Part shown: positions 20,635 through 29,479 of the stretch, piece after piece | Numbering within the stretch: the stretch's first letter is position 1 | Layout: every line of letters starts with the position of its first letter | Assembly: GCA_963848825.1 (NCBI GenBank) | Contig: CAWKFA010000004.1 | Span: forward strand, 62,001-126,000 | DNA: 64,000 nt | Source: CAVVSQ01 sp963848825 | GTDB lineage: Bacteria > Planctomycetota > Planctomycetia > Gemmatales > Gemmataceae | Reading direction: 5' to 3' | Made by a program: the position numbers and the translations under genes | The notes under the pieces: model-generated | What the model saw: only the letters and a program-made list of their open reading frames with translations | Told to the model about the DNA's origin: nothing | The model's database searches: none

Positions 20635-20961
20635 GGTATTCCCGCGTCGCGGGCTCGTTAAAAACCGCTGATGTTTTTTGCCGATTTCGGGACCGGCCCA
20701 GATTTATTCGGCAGAGACCTGGCGCTGTGAGGAGCAAGACGCGACAGCCGGCCGGATGGCGAAGCCCCGCTATTGGGCTCCGCACTCGAGCTATCGCGCT
20801 CCTCATTTTAAGACACGGCCCCGGTCACGACAAGCGTCGTCGGCAGCCGTGTCCGTCGCTTCGCTCGTTTGCGCGAAACGCCAAGCCGGATCTCCGCTCG
20901 AAGGCATGCACTCTTTCGTTGGAGTGTTCGTCCTGAAATTCTTACTTGAAAGGTCACTCTC
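20635..20961. other. Intergenic, divergent promoter region
   Basis: About 330 bp between the leftward sigma factor gene and the rightward RTX-like gene. I see no gene here and no convincing promoter boxes. Confidence 0.5.
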
Positions 20962-23850
20962 ATGGCAATGTCGTGGTTGAAACGAATACTGAAGGGGAAG
21001 TTTAACATCGCCGAAAAGAAAATCCGGAACCATCGGTTTGTCCCAGGCTTGGAAGCTCTCGGAGATCGCATTCTTCCGTCTGTGTCCGCGTCGTTTGTTC
21101 GCAGTGCGGGTTTGTTGACGATTATTGGCGACAACCTCAATAACAACATCGTCCTCAGCCGTAATGCCGCAGGGACTATCTTGGTCAACGGCGGCGCCGT
21201 CTGCGTAATCGGCGGCGCAGCAACGGTCGGCAACACCGCAACCATCAGCGTGTTTGGCCTTGCCGGAGATGACACGATTACCCTGGACGAAGCCAATGGC
21301 GCCCTGCCGAAAGCCCTGCTTTTTGGCGGCGCCGGTAATGACACGTTGACTGGCGGCTCCGGAAACGACCAGCTCTTCGGCCAAGACGGCAACGATGTGC
21401 TTTTTGGCAAAGGAGGCAGTGATCTCCTGTTCGGCGGCGCCGGCGACGATGTCTTGACCGGCGGCGCCGGCGGCGACCAAGTGTTCGGCGAGGCAGGCAA
21501 CGATCGCATGATTTGGAGCCCCGGTGACGGCACGGACCTCAATGAAGGAGGCGCCGGCATCGACAGCGTCGAAGTCAACGGTGGCAACGGGTCCGAGGTC
21601 TTCACGGTAGCGCCGAACGGAATGCGAATCCTCTTCAGTCGCACCGACCCGGCTCCGTTCTCCATCGACATCAGCAACTCAGAGAACCTCCTGGTCAATA
21701 TGAATGGCGGCGACGACACATTCACTGCAAGCAACGGCTTGGCCAACCTCATCCAGATCTCCGTCGACGGCGGCGCCGGCAATGACAATATCACCGGTAG
21801 CGACGGTAATGACCGCCTCAGTGGCGGCGATGGCAATGACATCATCAACGGCCGTGATGGCAATGACCGCCTCGACGGCGGTGCTGGCAACGACTTCATC
21901 AATGGCGGGCGCGGCAATGACACCGTCTTCCTCGGCGCGGGCAACAACAACTTCGTCTGGAATCCCGGCGACGGCAGTGACATCGTGGAAGGCCAGGGCG
22001 GTTACAACACCCTGCAGTTCAATGGCGCCAATGTCAACGAACAGATCAATATAGCGGCCAACGGCGGCCGCGTGCTGCTCGCGCGATGTGGCGCCGTCAC
22101 GATGGATCTTAACGGCATTCAGCAGATCAACGTCGCCGCTCTCGGCGGCGCCGACACCATTAATGTCGGTGATTTGACTGGCACCGGTGTGACCCAAGTC
22201 AACGTCGATCTGTCCAGCCCGGCCGGCAGCGGCACCGGCGACGGTCAGGCCGACACCGTCGTCGTCAATGGCACGAGCGGCAATGATGTCATCAAGGTCT
22301 TTGGCCAGAGCACTTCCACCTCCGTGGTCGGATTGCCGGCCATCATCAATATCACCGGCTCGGAAGGGGCCAATGATTCACTCATCGTGCACGCCCTGGG
22401 GGGCGATGACGGCATCGATGCCGCCACGCTGCCCGCCGGCGTGATCAAATTGACCGAGGACGGCGGCGCGGGAAACGACATGCTCCAGGGCAGCCAGGGG
22501 AACGACATGCTACTTGGCGGCGACGGCAACGACGTCATTCAAGGCAACCAAGGCGCCGACATCGCTTTCATGGGCGCCGGCGACGACATTTTCCAGTGGA
22601 ATCCCGGCGACGGTAGCGACACGGTCGAGGGGCAAGACGGCAACGATCAGATATTGTTCTTCGGCGCCAACGTCGGCGAGAACTTCGATTTCTCAGCTAA
22701 TGGCAGCCGTGTCCGATTCTTCCGTGATGTGGGCAATGTGACGATGGACCTCAACGGCACCGAGCGGATCGAGCTTCGCACTCTGGGCGGGGCCGATACT
22801 GTCACCGTCAACGATCTGACCGGCACCGACCTGACCCAGATAGAAATCGCCTTGCGCGGCCCGAACGGCGGCGGCGACGTCCAGTCCGATGCGATTATTG
22901 TCAATGCCACCCAAGGCGCTGACAATTTCGGCGTCGCCGGCGACACAGGAGGGCTGCGCGTTTTCGGCCTGCACACCGCCATCAACATCTTCGATCAGGA
23001 TCCGGCCCTGGACCAGCTTACGCTCAACGGCTTGGGAGGTAACGACGTCATCGACGCCAGGTCATTGAAAGCCGACAGCGTCATTCTGACGATCAACGGC
23101 GGCGACGGCGACGATACCATCAACGGCAGCGACGGCAACGACCTCATCGTCGGCGGACGCGGCAATGACGTCGCGTTGATGGGACCGGGAGACGACACGT
23201 TCGTCTGGAGCCCGGGCGACGGCAGCGACACGGTCGAGGGCCAGGCCGGTCAGGACGCGCTGATCTTCAACGGCGCCAACGTTGCTGAGAACTTCAATAT
23301 CTCCGCCAACGGCCAGCGGGTGCGTCTCTCCCGCGACGTCGGCAATGTCACCATGGACTTGAATGATGTGGAAAGGGTGGAGGTCAACGTCCTTGGGGGC
23401 GCTGACACCATCACAGTCAATGACTTGACGGGCACCGCGACAACCCAGGTGAATATCGATCTTGCGTCGCCGACGGGCAGCGGGGTCGGCGATAACCAAG
23501 CAGACACAATTATCGTCAACGGCACCGCCGCCAACGATGTGATAACCGCGACGAATGACGGGAGCGGCGTCGCGGTCCTGGGACTGGCGGCACGGGTCCA
23601 CATCGCCGGCTCGGAGGCGGCCGACCAGCTCCATATCAACGCCGGCGCCGGCGACGACGTGGTGGAGGCTTCAACCTTGCCGGCCGGCGCGATCCGACTG
23701 ACCGCCGACGGCGGTGAGGGCGACGACGTGCTGATCGGCAGCCCAGGCAACGACGTTCTCCTGGGCGGTGCTGGTGACGATGTATTGATCGCTGGTTCGG
23801 CGCAGAATACGCTCGACGGCGGGCCCGGCAACAACATTCTGATTCCGTAG
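20962..23850 (+). CDS. Large RTX-like calcium-binding repeat protein
   Basis: Intact, 962 residues. The N-terminus has no classical signal peptide but contains LEALGDRILPSVSA at about residues 28-41, matching the planctomycete 'LExLEDRxxPS' surface-protein motif. The body contains many GG-GxDxLxG nonapeptides (GGAGNDTLTGGSGNDQL, GGDGNDIINGRDGNDRL). These are embedded in three larger repeats of roughly 290 residues, each with a WNPGDGSDTVEGQ segment, a NGANV-EN--I-ANG-RV segment, VTMDLN and LGGADTITVNDLTGT. Probably a secreted or surface protein folded by calcium; an adhesin or structural role is likely, with no catalytic domain visible. Length and regular repeats without a single frame break contrast with neighbouring genes. 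Confidence 0.88.
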   Translation: MAMSWLKRILKGKFNIAEKKIRNHRFVPGLEALGDRILPSVSASFVRSAGLLTIIGDNLNNNIVLSRNAAGTILVNGGAVCVIGGAATVGNTATISVFGLAGDDTITLDEANGALPKALLFGGAGNDTLTGGSGNDQLFGQDGNDVLFGKGGSDLLFGGAGDDVLTGGAGGDQVFGEAGNDRMIWSPGDGTDLNEGGAGIDSVEVNGGNGSEVFTVAPNGMRILFSRTDPAPFSIDISNSENLLVNMNGGDDTFTASNGLANLIQISVDGGAGNDNITGSDGNDRLSGGDGNDIINGRDGNDRLDGGAGNDFINGGRGNDTVFLGAGNNNFVWNPGDGSDIVEGQGGYNTLQFNGANVNEQINIAANGGRVLLARCGAVTMDLNGIQQINVAALGGADTINVGDLTGTGVTQVNVDLSSPAGSGTGDGQADTVVVNGTSGNDVIKVFGQSTSTSVVGLPAIINITGSEGANDSLIVHALGGDDGIDAATLPAGVIKLTEDGGAGNDMLQGSQGNDMLLGGDGNDVIQGNQGADIAFMGAGDDIFQWNPGDGSDTVEGQDGNDQILFFGANVGENFDFSANGSRVRFFRDVGNVTMDLNGTERIELRTLGGADTVTVNDLTGTDLTQIEIALRGPNGGGDVQSDAIIVNATQGADNFGVAGDTGGLRVFGLHTAINIFDQDPALDQLTLNGLGGNDVIDARSLKADSVILTINGGDGDDTINGSDGNDLIVGGRGNDVALMGPGDDTFVWSPGDGSDTVEGQAGQDALIFNGANVAENFNISANGQRVRLSRDVGNVTMDLNDVERVEVNVLGGADTITVNDLTGTATTQVNIDLASPTGSGVGDNQADTIIVNGTAANDVITATNDGSGVAVLGLAARVHIAGSEAADQLHINAGAGDDVVEASTLPAGAIRLTADGGEGDDVLIGSPGNDVLLGGAGDDVLIAGSAQNTLDGGPGNNILIP

Positions 23851-23864
23851 GAAAACCACGCGCC

Positions 23865-23895
23865 GGGAGTCGCGAGGCGCAGCGCTGCGACTCCC
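23865..23895 (+). terminator. Hairpin terminator after the RTX gene
   Basis: Nine-bp perfect stem GGGAGTCGC / GCGACTCCC with a 13-base loop, 15 bases after the stop codon. No T-run follows. Confidence 0.5.
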
Positions 23896-24119
23896 AGGCG
23901 TGCTCATCCGCCATGTGCGAAACGTGGAGTGTTTGCTGCTGGGACCGGTGTCCCTCACTGCGGATCGTAAAACGCGTGATTCGCTCCGCCAGAGTTTGGG
24001 AAGGCTGGCCGCCATGAGAATTTCGGCAGGGCGACCAACGGGAAAGAAGCATGCCGGTTGCGCCCTTCCAGCCGCTGATGGCACGGCGGATTCAACCAAC
24101 CATAACAGGAGACATTTTC

Positions 24120-24914
24120 ATGAAACGCTGGATCTTTTTTGTTTATGGTGTCTTTAGCCATTTACTGTTTTTTGTCACATTCGCCTACATGGCCGGATTC
24201 GTCGCTGACCTCTTGGTGCCGAAGTCGATCGACTCGGCACCGGCAGGCGGCGGCGGCGCCGTCGCCTTCGATCTCTTGCTGATTACTCTCTGGGCGTTGC
24301 AACATTCGATCATGGCACGGCCATGGTTCAAACGCTTCTGGACGCGGCTAATCCCGGAACCAATCGAGCGCAGCACCTATGTTCTGATTTCCGGTGTGCT
24401 CACCTTCGTCCTGATGTGGCAATGGCACGGCCTCGACGCTGTCATTTGGGATGTAAAGGGCCCGGTCGGGCGCGGGCTGCTGTGGGGACTATTCGCCGCA
24501 GGCTGGCTGTTGGTACCCGCCGCTTCCCTGATGATCAACCACTTCGACCTGTTCGGCACGCGGCAGGTCTGGCTCTACCTGCGTGGTCGGCCCTACACGG
24601 CGCTGCCCTTCCGCACGCCGCTGCTCTACGGCCGCATGCGGCATCCGTTGTACCTGGGTTGGGCCCTGGCGTTCTGGGCCACGCCGACAATGACTCTCGG
24701 CCACCTGGTCTTTGCCGGAGCCCTGACCCTCTACATGGCCATTGCCGTGCGCATCGAGGAACGGGACCTGGTGGGCCACTTCGGTGACGCGTATAGAGCT
24801 TACCAGCGTCGTGTGTCCATGATCCTTCCCAACTTTGGTGGGAGCGGTGAAGCTCCCGCCCAGGTTTCCACAACTCCCGCGTCCTGTTCTCCGAAATCAT
24901 GGCGGGGTGAATGA
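24120..24914 (+). CDS. mddA: Methanethiol S-methyltransferase, MddA-like
   Basis: Intact, 264 residues, integral membrane methyltransferase of the NnrU/isoprenylcysteine-methyltransferase superfamily. Start at ATG 24120 with AGGAGA eight bases upstream, rather than the upstream in-frame ATG at 24051. Diagnostic segments: VYGVFSHLLFFVTFAYMAGFV, PKSIDS, LQHSIMARPWFKRFWTR, PEPIERSTYVL, INHFDLFGTRQVWLYLRG and the SAM-binding RMRHPLYLGWALAFWATPTMT ... RIEERDLVGHFGDAYRAYQRRV. Enzymes of this family convert methanethiol to dimethyl sulfide using S-adenosylmethionine. The assignment rests on strong overall pattern match; other NnrU-type methyltransferases are the alternative. It stands alone, facing a LysR gene. 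Confidence 0.8.
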   Translation: MKRWIFFVYGVFSHLLFFVTFAYMAGFVADLLVPKSIDSAPAGGGGAVAFDLLLITLWALQHSIMARPWFKRFWTRLIPEPIERSTYVLISGVLTFVLMWQWHGLDAVIWDVKGPVGRGLLWGLFAAGWLLVPAASLMINHFDLFGTRQVWLYLRGRPYTALPFRTPLLYGRMRHPLYLGWALAFWATPTMTLGHLVFAGALTLYMAIAVRIEERDLVGHFGDAYRAYQRRVSMILPNFGGSGEAPAQVSTTPASCSPKSWRGE

Positions 24915-24976
24915 TGCGCCGAACATTCCTGCCGCGGTTTCTGTTACTATTAATGCCCTGTTTATCACCGTTTCCG

Positions 24977-25016
24977 CTACAAATCTGCTGCAAATCTGCT
25001 ACAAATCTGCTACAAG
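24977..25016. repeat. 11-bp tandem repeat (about 3.6 units)
   Basis: Unit CTACAAATCTG repeated three times (second unit has G for A) plus a partial fourth, in the gap between mddA and the convergent LysR gene. Possibly replication slippage; no further role is visible. Confidence 0.7.
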
Positions 25017-25068
25017 AAAACCACCTGAGTTTTTCTGGAGTGGAAGTGTCTCGTCCCTTTTTATTCCG

Positions 25069-25971
25069 TCATGCGGCAGACACGGCTGCCTTAATGGTGC
25101 GAAGAAAACCTTCCGCGGCGGGAGAAAGGGAACGAGCGGATTTCTCGAGAACTCCCAGTTCCCTTGTGATCGCTGGGTGGGAAATCGGGCGAGTGACCAA
25201 TCCTGCAAGTTCTCCCATTTGGATGGCGGATGATGGCAGGATGGTTACTCCCAATCCTGCTTTGACCATCCCCGCGGCGGTTGACATATAAGTCGCTTCA
25301 TAGGCAGGCATAATGAGTTGGCCGATCGAGGCAAAGGCACCATCCACAAGCTTCCGGACGCTGCTGTCAGGTGCCATGAGCACGAGTGGAACGCTGACGA
25401 GTTGATCCAGCTTCACGGATTCGCATTGCCGAAGCGGATGTCTTCCAGGAAAAGCCACAACCATCCGGTCCGACAGGAGCGTTGTGAAGCGAATTTCCGG
25501 GTCTCCGCCGGAAGCGCTGCCGATGCCAAAATCCACCTCTTCGGCTTTCACCATGCTGACGACACGCTGCGCCACGACATCACGCAGCACTACGGACACT
25601 CCGGGATGTTGCTCGCGGAAGCGGGCCAGCGCTCTGGGCAGGATCGTGGAACAAAGCGACGGTAGCGCAGCGACGCGAATGATGCCGCGGCCTTTCGCGG
25701 CAAGTTCCCGGCTATTGAAAACAACCCCCTCGATATCGCGCAACAAGTCGGCGACCACGGGATTGAGTTCCGCCCCAATGCGGGTCAGGGTCACGGTTCG
25801 GGTGTCGCGGTCGAAGAGTCGTATTCCCAAAGTCTTCTCGAGTAGACGCACCTGTTTGGTGAGGGCAGGTTGAGAAAGGTGGAGGATTTTCGCGGCCCGT
25901 GTGAAACTACTGAGCCTTGCGACCGTAATGAACGCCTGCAAATGCCGAAGGTTTAAATCAAATGGATTCAT
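25069..25971 (-). CDS. LysR-family transcriptional regulator
   Basis: Intact, 300 residues from the internal start MNPFDLNLRHL (25971; an ATG two codons upstream is equally possible). The N-terminal winged helix is canonical (LQAFITVARLSSFTRAAKILHLSQPALTKQVRLLEKTLGIRLFDR). The effector domain contains GIIRVAALPSL, HPGVSVVLRD, DFGIGSASG and a GLGVTILPSSA strand, as in regulators of aromatic or organic-acid catabolism. It is divergent from the SGNH esterase gene with 130 bp between them, so it probably controls the operon 26103-34618; the co-inducer is unknown. Confidence 0.87.
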   Translation of the reverse strand: MNPFDLNLRHLQAFITVARLSSFTRAAKILHLSQPALTKQVRLLEKTLGIRLFDRDTRTVTLTRIGAELNPVVADLLRDIEGVVFNSRELAAKGRGIIRVAALPSLCSTILPRALARFREQHPGVSVVLRDVVAQRVVSMVKAEEVDFGIGSASGGDPEIRFTTLLSDRMVVAFPGRHPLRQCESVKLDQLVSVPLVLMAPDSSVRKLVDGAFASIGQLIMPAYEATYMSTAAGMVKAGLGVTILPSSAIQMGELAGLVTRPISHPAITRELGVLEKSARSLSPAAEGFLRTIKAAVSAA

Positions 25972-26102
25972 TCCCATTGGTTATTAGTCTCATATCAAAA
26001 TGTCAATTCCGAAATAGGAGACGGCTGATAGGATTCTGCATAACTTGCAAGAATCAAGTGCGGGAACAATCCTCCCAAAAGACCTCCAGGGAAAGGGTGC
26101 CG

Positions 26103-26822
26103 GTGAACCACCTAAAGATTTGCTCAACGGCAAAGGCGCTGCTTTGCGCTACTGTGATGATTGCCGGCGGTTTCGCTGCTTCCTCGTCCAACGTGGCGGG
26201 CCAGCAGGTTCCGAAGACGAAGCCGCATAACTTTGCGCTGGGAGAAGAATATCGCAGCGTTCGAGGAGGCCGACCGAACTGCCCCGCCGCCCAAGGACGC
26301 GGTGCTATTCGTCGGCGCATCCACGATCACATTATGGAAGAGTATGGCGCGTGACTTTCCGGACCACAAAGTCATCAACCGAGGCTTTGGGGGCTCTGAG
26401 ATCGTCGACACGACCCACTTCGCCGAGCGCATTATATTTCCGTACGAACCGAAAATGATCATCCTGCGTTGCGGCAGCAATGACATCTCCAGCGGCAAGC
26501 GACCGGCTGAAGTTCTGGAGGACTTCCGGGCGTTCGTTAGCAAGGTTCGCGAGAAGCTGCCAAAGACCGAAATCGTCTTCATGTCTCTGAACGCGATCCC
26601 ATCGCGCTGGCGCAAAAGGACAAGGACGATGCGGCCAACAAGCTTATCAAGGAAGCAATCCAACGAATGCCGCAGGTGCGCTTCCTCGACATTAGCGACA
26701 TGGTGCTTAGTTCCGACGGCCAGTCGCGAACCGAGTTGTTTGGCCCCGATAGGCTGCACTTCAACGAGGCGGGATACAAACTCCTAGCCGAGCGTGTCCG
26801 TCCCTATCTGCCGACGAAGTAA
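26103..26822 (+). CDS. Secreted SGNH/GDSL-type esterase (two frameshifts)
   Basis: GTG start at 26103 with a signal peptide (LLCATVMIAGGFAASSSNVAG). The frame changes near 26240 and 26595. In the restored reading the blocks of the SGNH hydrolase fold are present: block I VLFVGASTITLW (Ser nucleophile in GAST rather than GDS), block II NRGFGGSEI, block III RCGSNDISSG (G-x-N-D) and block V PDRLHFNEAGY (Asp-x-x-His). Ends at TAA 26820-26822. First gene of the LysR-divergent operon, 27 bp before the next esterase. Likely removes acyl groups from a carbohydrate or small ester. Confidence 0.72.
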
Positions 26823-26849
26823 AAAAAGACCCAACGAGGAGATTATCTG

Positions 26850-28216
26850 ATGAAAAACCAGGGAAAAGTATCACGACCGGGCGTTGCCTTGATAGCCATG
26901 GTTGTCCTCCTATTCATGGCTTGCAAGGCATCCGCCATTACCTATCCGTCCCTGAGTTCGTTTCTTTACGGCAATACGGGAGTCAATGCACCGCCCGAGA
27001 AGTCGTTCGTGCCAGGCCCTGGTTTTCCTTTCCGCATTCTCTTGCCGGCGAACTTTGATGCAGGGAAGAAATACCCCATAATCGTCTATCTTCATGGGGG
27101 CGGCGAAACGGGCAATGACAACGAGAAGCAATTAAAAGCCGGTAAAAACAGCGCCAACGGCGGACTCGCCCTCGTTGCGACGGCCGACCCAAACAATCAA
27201 GCGGATTATCCTTGCATATTCGTCGCCCCCCAGATGCCCGTGAACAATTGGTATAACGCGGCCAGCGTTCAAGCCATCAAAGACCTACTCACCCTTCTCA
27301 AGACGCAGTATCCCAACGCGGTGGACGACGACCGCCTCTACCTCACGGGGTTATCCAGCGGCGGCATGGGCAGCTGGAATTTGCCGCCGCAGTTCAATCC
27401 CACTCCATTTGCATGTATTGTTCCGATTTGTGCCTTCTCCATCTACCCGGACACGACTCCCAAACTTCCGATCTGGAACTTCCACGCGGTCAACGATCCG
27501 ATCGAATCAATCTACCGCGGCAATCGACGTCCCGGTGAACTCGGCTCTGACGTGATCGTGCCCAAACTGCGCCACAGGGTTATTCGATCATCTACACGCG
27601 CTATGATAGCGGCGGACATGCCATTTGGACGACTGCGTATCAACATCCCCTCCTGCTGTCCTGGATGTTCGCGCAACGCCGCGGGCAGCCGCAACAGGGA
27701 ATTCCCGGCCTCTCCATCAAAAGCTCCACCATCGAGAATGGCATGCTGACGCTCTCCGGTGAGGTCCCGGAAAAGGCGAACTTTAAGCGTGTCGGCTGGA
27801 GTACCAGCGCCATTAAACAATCCGCTTCCAGGTCAGACGGTGTTGGCGACGGCACGACGACCTTCGTCTCCGCCTCGTCGTCGTTCGATAAGACTTATGT
27901 AGGCCAACGCCTGGGGATACCCAACCGGAACGCCGATATGGGCATCGTTTACTATGACATCGTGGAGGTAAACAGTCCCAGCATTCTTAAACTGAACGGC
28001 AAAGTGTCTCCGGGGACCCACACATTCATAACCTATCCTTACGGCACCATGGAAAACCCGCATCCCGCAACCGGCCCCATTAGTCCGACCTGGAAGTTGT
28101 CGAGGATCCCGATCCCACGCGATGTCAAGCAGGTTCAGGTCATCGCAGAAGCGCCGACCGGAAGCAATCTTGGTGGACAGACTACGATGAATCTGGCGTT
28201 CAAAGTCAACAAATAG
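26850..28216 (+). CDS. Secreted PHB-depolymerase/feruloyl-esterase-like hydrolase (one frameshift)
   Basis: Signal peptide VALIAMVVLLFMACKASA. The alpha/beta hydrolase core shows FRILLPANFDAGKKYPIIVYLHGGGETGND (oxyanion), a nucleophile elbow LYLTGLSSGGMGSW (Ser in GLSSGG), and after a shift near 27575 the His region YTRYDSGGHAIWTTAY. The last 150 residues form a beta-rich extension (LSIKSSTIENGMLTLSGEV ... VSPGTHTFITYPYG), probably an accessory immunoglobulin-like or binding domain. Second gene of the operon, 38 bp before the next. Substrate unknown. Confidence 0.72.
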
Positions 28217-28254
28217 GTTCCGCAAAAGATCAACCCAAGAAAAGGAGCAATGAC

Positions 28255-29394
28255 GTGCGACTCTCTCAATTAAAAGCCACGACCATCGCCGGTGCTCTGC
28301 TGGCGGCATTCGTCCTGGCGAGCGGCGCTGCTGCCCAAGAAAAGGGCAAGGGAAAAGGTAAAGGGCCGGTGGTCGTCTCGCCCGAAGTTAAGGCGGACCG
28401 CACGATCGTCTTGCGCATTGTCGCTCCCAAAGCCGAGCAGGTCACCATCAACTCGTCGGACTTGCCGGGCAAGTACAAGCCGCGCGATTTCAAGAAGAGC
28501 GAAACGGGAGTCTGGGAACTGAGCTTGGGGCCAGTTGAGCCGGGCACATATCGTTATGTGTTTAATGTGGATGGAGTGGCGGTCGCCGATTCCAGAAACA
28601 CTGCGGTAAGCGAATCCAACGCCACGGTTTGGAGCGTCGTGCATGTTCCGGGTTCGGACTTCATGGACACCACCAGCGTGCCTCATGGGGCCGTCGCTCA
28701 GGTGTATTATCCCTCGTCGACTTTGAATCGCACCCGCCGAATGCACGTCTACACACCACCCGGTTACGAGGTGGGCACCGAAAAGTACCCCGTTTTCTAC
28801 CTGCTGCACGGCGCCGGCGATGGCGATGATTCGTGGACCTCCGTGGGTAGAGCTAACTTCATCTTGGATAACCTGATCGCGTCCAAGAAGGCCAGGCCGA
28901 TGATCGTCGTCATGCCGGCGGGACATACCGGCCCCCAGGCAGGCAAGGGCCTCGGCGGCGGCGACTTCGAGAAAGACTTCCAAAGCGACATCATGCCTTA
29001 CATCGAAAAACACTACCGCACCCTGAACGACCGGCCCAACCGTGCCATTGCCGGCCTGTCGATGGGGGGCGCCCAGACGCTGACGATCGCCATCGCTCGA
29101 CCCAAGGACTTTGCGTATGTTGGCGTCTACAGTTCCGGATTGCTCTTCGGCAAGGGGCCCGACACCGAAAAAGTGATCAAGGCGGGTATCGCCGATTCGG
29201 AAGTCCGCAAAGGTTTGAAGCTGTTTTGGTTCGCCACGGGGTCTGATGACTTCCTGCTCAAGCAAACCCGTGACACCGTGGCGCTTTTCAAGAACAGCGG
29301 CAACGATCCCGTCTTCCGCGAAACCACTGGCGGCCATACCTGGATCAACTGGCAACTGTATCTCAACGACTTCGCGCCGCAGTTGTTCCGGTGA
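28255..29394 (+). CDS. CE1-type esterase with N-terminal E-set domain
   Basis: Intact, 379 residues, GTG start with signal peptide (IAGALLAAFVLASGAAAQ) followed by a lysine-rich GKGKGKG spacer. An E-set/CBM48-like domain (VVLRIVAPKAEQVTI, ELSLGPVEPGTYRYVFNVDGV) precedes the esterase domain: YPVFYLLHGAGDGDDSW, MIVVMPAGHTG, AIAGLSMGGAQTLTIA (Ser in GLSMGG), Asp in ATGSDDFLLK, and GGHTWINWQLYL with the catalytic His. This is the Esterase-D/CE1 architecture of bacterial feruloyl and acetyl-xylan esterases. Third gene of the operon. Confidence 0.87.
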   Translation: MRLSQLKATTIAGALLAAFVLASGAAAQEKGKGKGKGPVVVSPEVKADRTIVLRIVAPKAEQVTINSSDLPGKYKPRDFKKSETGVWELSLGPVEPGTYRYVFNVDGVAVADSRNTAVSESNATVWSVVHVPGSDFMDTTSVPHGAVAQVYYPSSTLNRTRRMHVYTPPGYEVGTEKYPVFYLLHGAGDGDDSWTSVGRANFILDNLIASKKARPMIVVMPAGHTGPQAGKGLGGGDFEKDFQSDIMPYIEKHYRTLNDRPNRAIAGLSMGGAQTLTIAIARPKDFAYVGVYSSGLLFGKGPDTEKVIKAGIADSEVRKGLKLFWFATGSDDFLLKQTRDTVALFKNSGNDPVFRETTGGHTWINWQLYLNDFAPQLFR

Positions 29395-29421
29395 GATCCA
29401 TCTGCCTTTGTTCGGTAGTTC

Positions 29422-29451
29422 GGTAGCCGCAGGCTAAAGCCTGCGGCTACC
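29422..29451. repeat. Perfect GTAGCCGCAGGC hairpin
   Basis: GGTAGCCGCAGGC-TAAA-GCCTGCGGCTACC, a 13-bp perfect stem with a 4-base loop, between the CE1 gene and the next esterase. It could attenuate the operon or be a REP-like dispersed palindrome; no T-run follows. Confidence 0.65.
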
Positions 29452-29479
29452 AGCCCCTATCGCAACGTGGTGTCGCACG

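Noticed and set aside
21330..21480. Regular short repeats suggesting a CRISPR array
   Set aside because: The repeats are 27-bp coding units of GGxGxDxLxG peptides with no unique spacers of constant length.
20808..21983. Long leftward open frames over the RTX-like gene
   Set aside because: They are mirror artefacts of regular GC-rich repeat codons: the translation is proline/serine-rich low complexity, with no start context.
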